Assembly (NCBI GenBank): GCA_964017185.1
Contig: OZ024874.1
Location: forward strand, 19,018,457-19,082,456
Source: Rugalucina vietnamica
Lineage: Eukaryota; Mollusca; Bivalvia; Lucinida; Lucinidae
Direction: 5' to 3'
DNA length: 64,000 nt
The notes under the pieces were generated by a model. It was not told the origin of the DNA and did no database searches. It worked only from the letters and a program-made list of their open reading frames with translations. The position numbers and the translations under genes were made by a program. Shown here piece after piece: positions 63,659 to 64,000 of the stretch (within the stretch, counting starts at the first letter, position 1; each line of letters begins with the position of its first letter).

Positions 63659-64000
63659 CTGGAATGATAAGGGTTAACAAGTGATCAGGAATTAACAAAA
63701 TCATATTCAATTACCGATTCTTAAAACCAAAACAGGTAATAACAGAAATGTGCAAGATACAATAGATTCTAAATATATGGTAAATCGACTGAGCAGTTAT
63801 TTCCCAAAAGGTGGACTTTCATGTATCTTAATCATATGTAATATTAACATACATAATTTGACATCACTGAACTTGAGCATCAAAGCAACAAACAGATCGA
63901 GCAACCACAGAATCACCTTTGTGTGGTCAATCACGAATTACACTTTCATTTTACTTAATGCCATCGCTCCTAAAATTTTTAAGGTACTCGAGTAAATGAT

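Overview
This is eukaryotic, AT-rich DNA from an animal, most likely a bivalve mollusc or a close relative. The grounds are split genes with GT/AG introns, tRNA-derived SINEs, long repeats beginning with AGCTCACCTGAG, a Helentron, Penelope-like retroelements, and many foldback MITEs. There are no bacterial-style operons, CRISPR arrays or riboswitches.

Two host genes can be supported. (1) An adhesion G-protein-coupled receptor lies on the minus strand as 16 small exons between 63658 and 22738; its 5' part runs off the right edge. The exons encode part of the GAIN domain, the GPS autoproteolysis motif, TM1 to TM7 and a short tail. Each exon has plausible splice sites and all 15 junction phases agree, giving 525 codons including the stop. 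One codon in the ECL2 exon reads TAG, and the last codons come from a MITE. (2) An intronless ankyrin-repeat protein with a C-terminal SOCS box lies on the minus strand at 15016-16680.

The rest is nearly all repeats. 0-2 kb: a broken non-LTR reverse transcriptase. 2.2-11.4 kb: a satellite of about 324 bp with a hairpin in every unit, interrupted by a second tandem array of about 130 bp and a SINE. 11.5-21 kb: MITEs, a second SINE, the SOCS-box gene and a Tc1-like element with long TIRs. 21-27 kb: the 3' end of the receptor gene among MITEs. 27-32.3 kb: a nest of palindromic elements enclosed by perfect 32-bp mariner-like ends. 33-34.4 kb: bivalve repeat. 36.2-44.4 kb: a large Helentron with three ORFs (cysteine protease plus basic repeats; HUH Rep; Pif1 helicase with C-terminal endonuclease). 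45.6-47.2 kb: another bivalve repeat. 48-54 kb: the receptor core exons. 54-59.6 kb: Penelope-like reverse transcriptase copies in a head-to-tail arrangement. 60-64 kb: MITEs, a duplication and the GAIN-domain exons.

The most unusual signal is five unrelated-sequence elements (23.4, 28.9, 32.6, 50.1 and 62.8 kb) that share one architecture: a near-perfect 120-165 bp hairpin sits at or near one terminal inverted repeat of a 300-610 bp body rich in ACGTCA-type motifs. I do not recognise this arrangement as a named transposon class.
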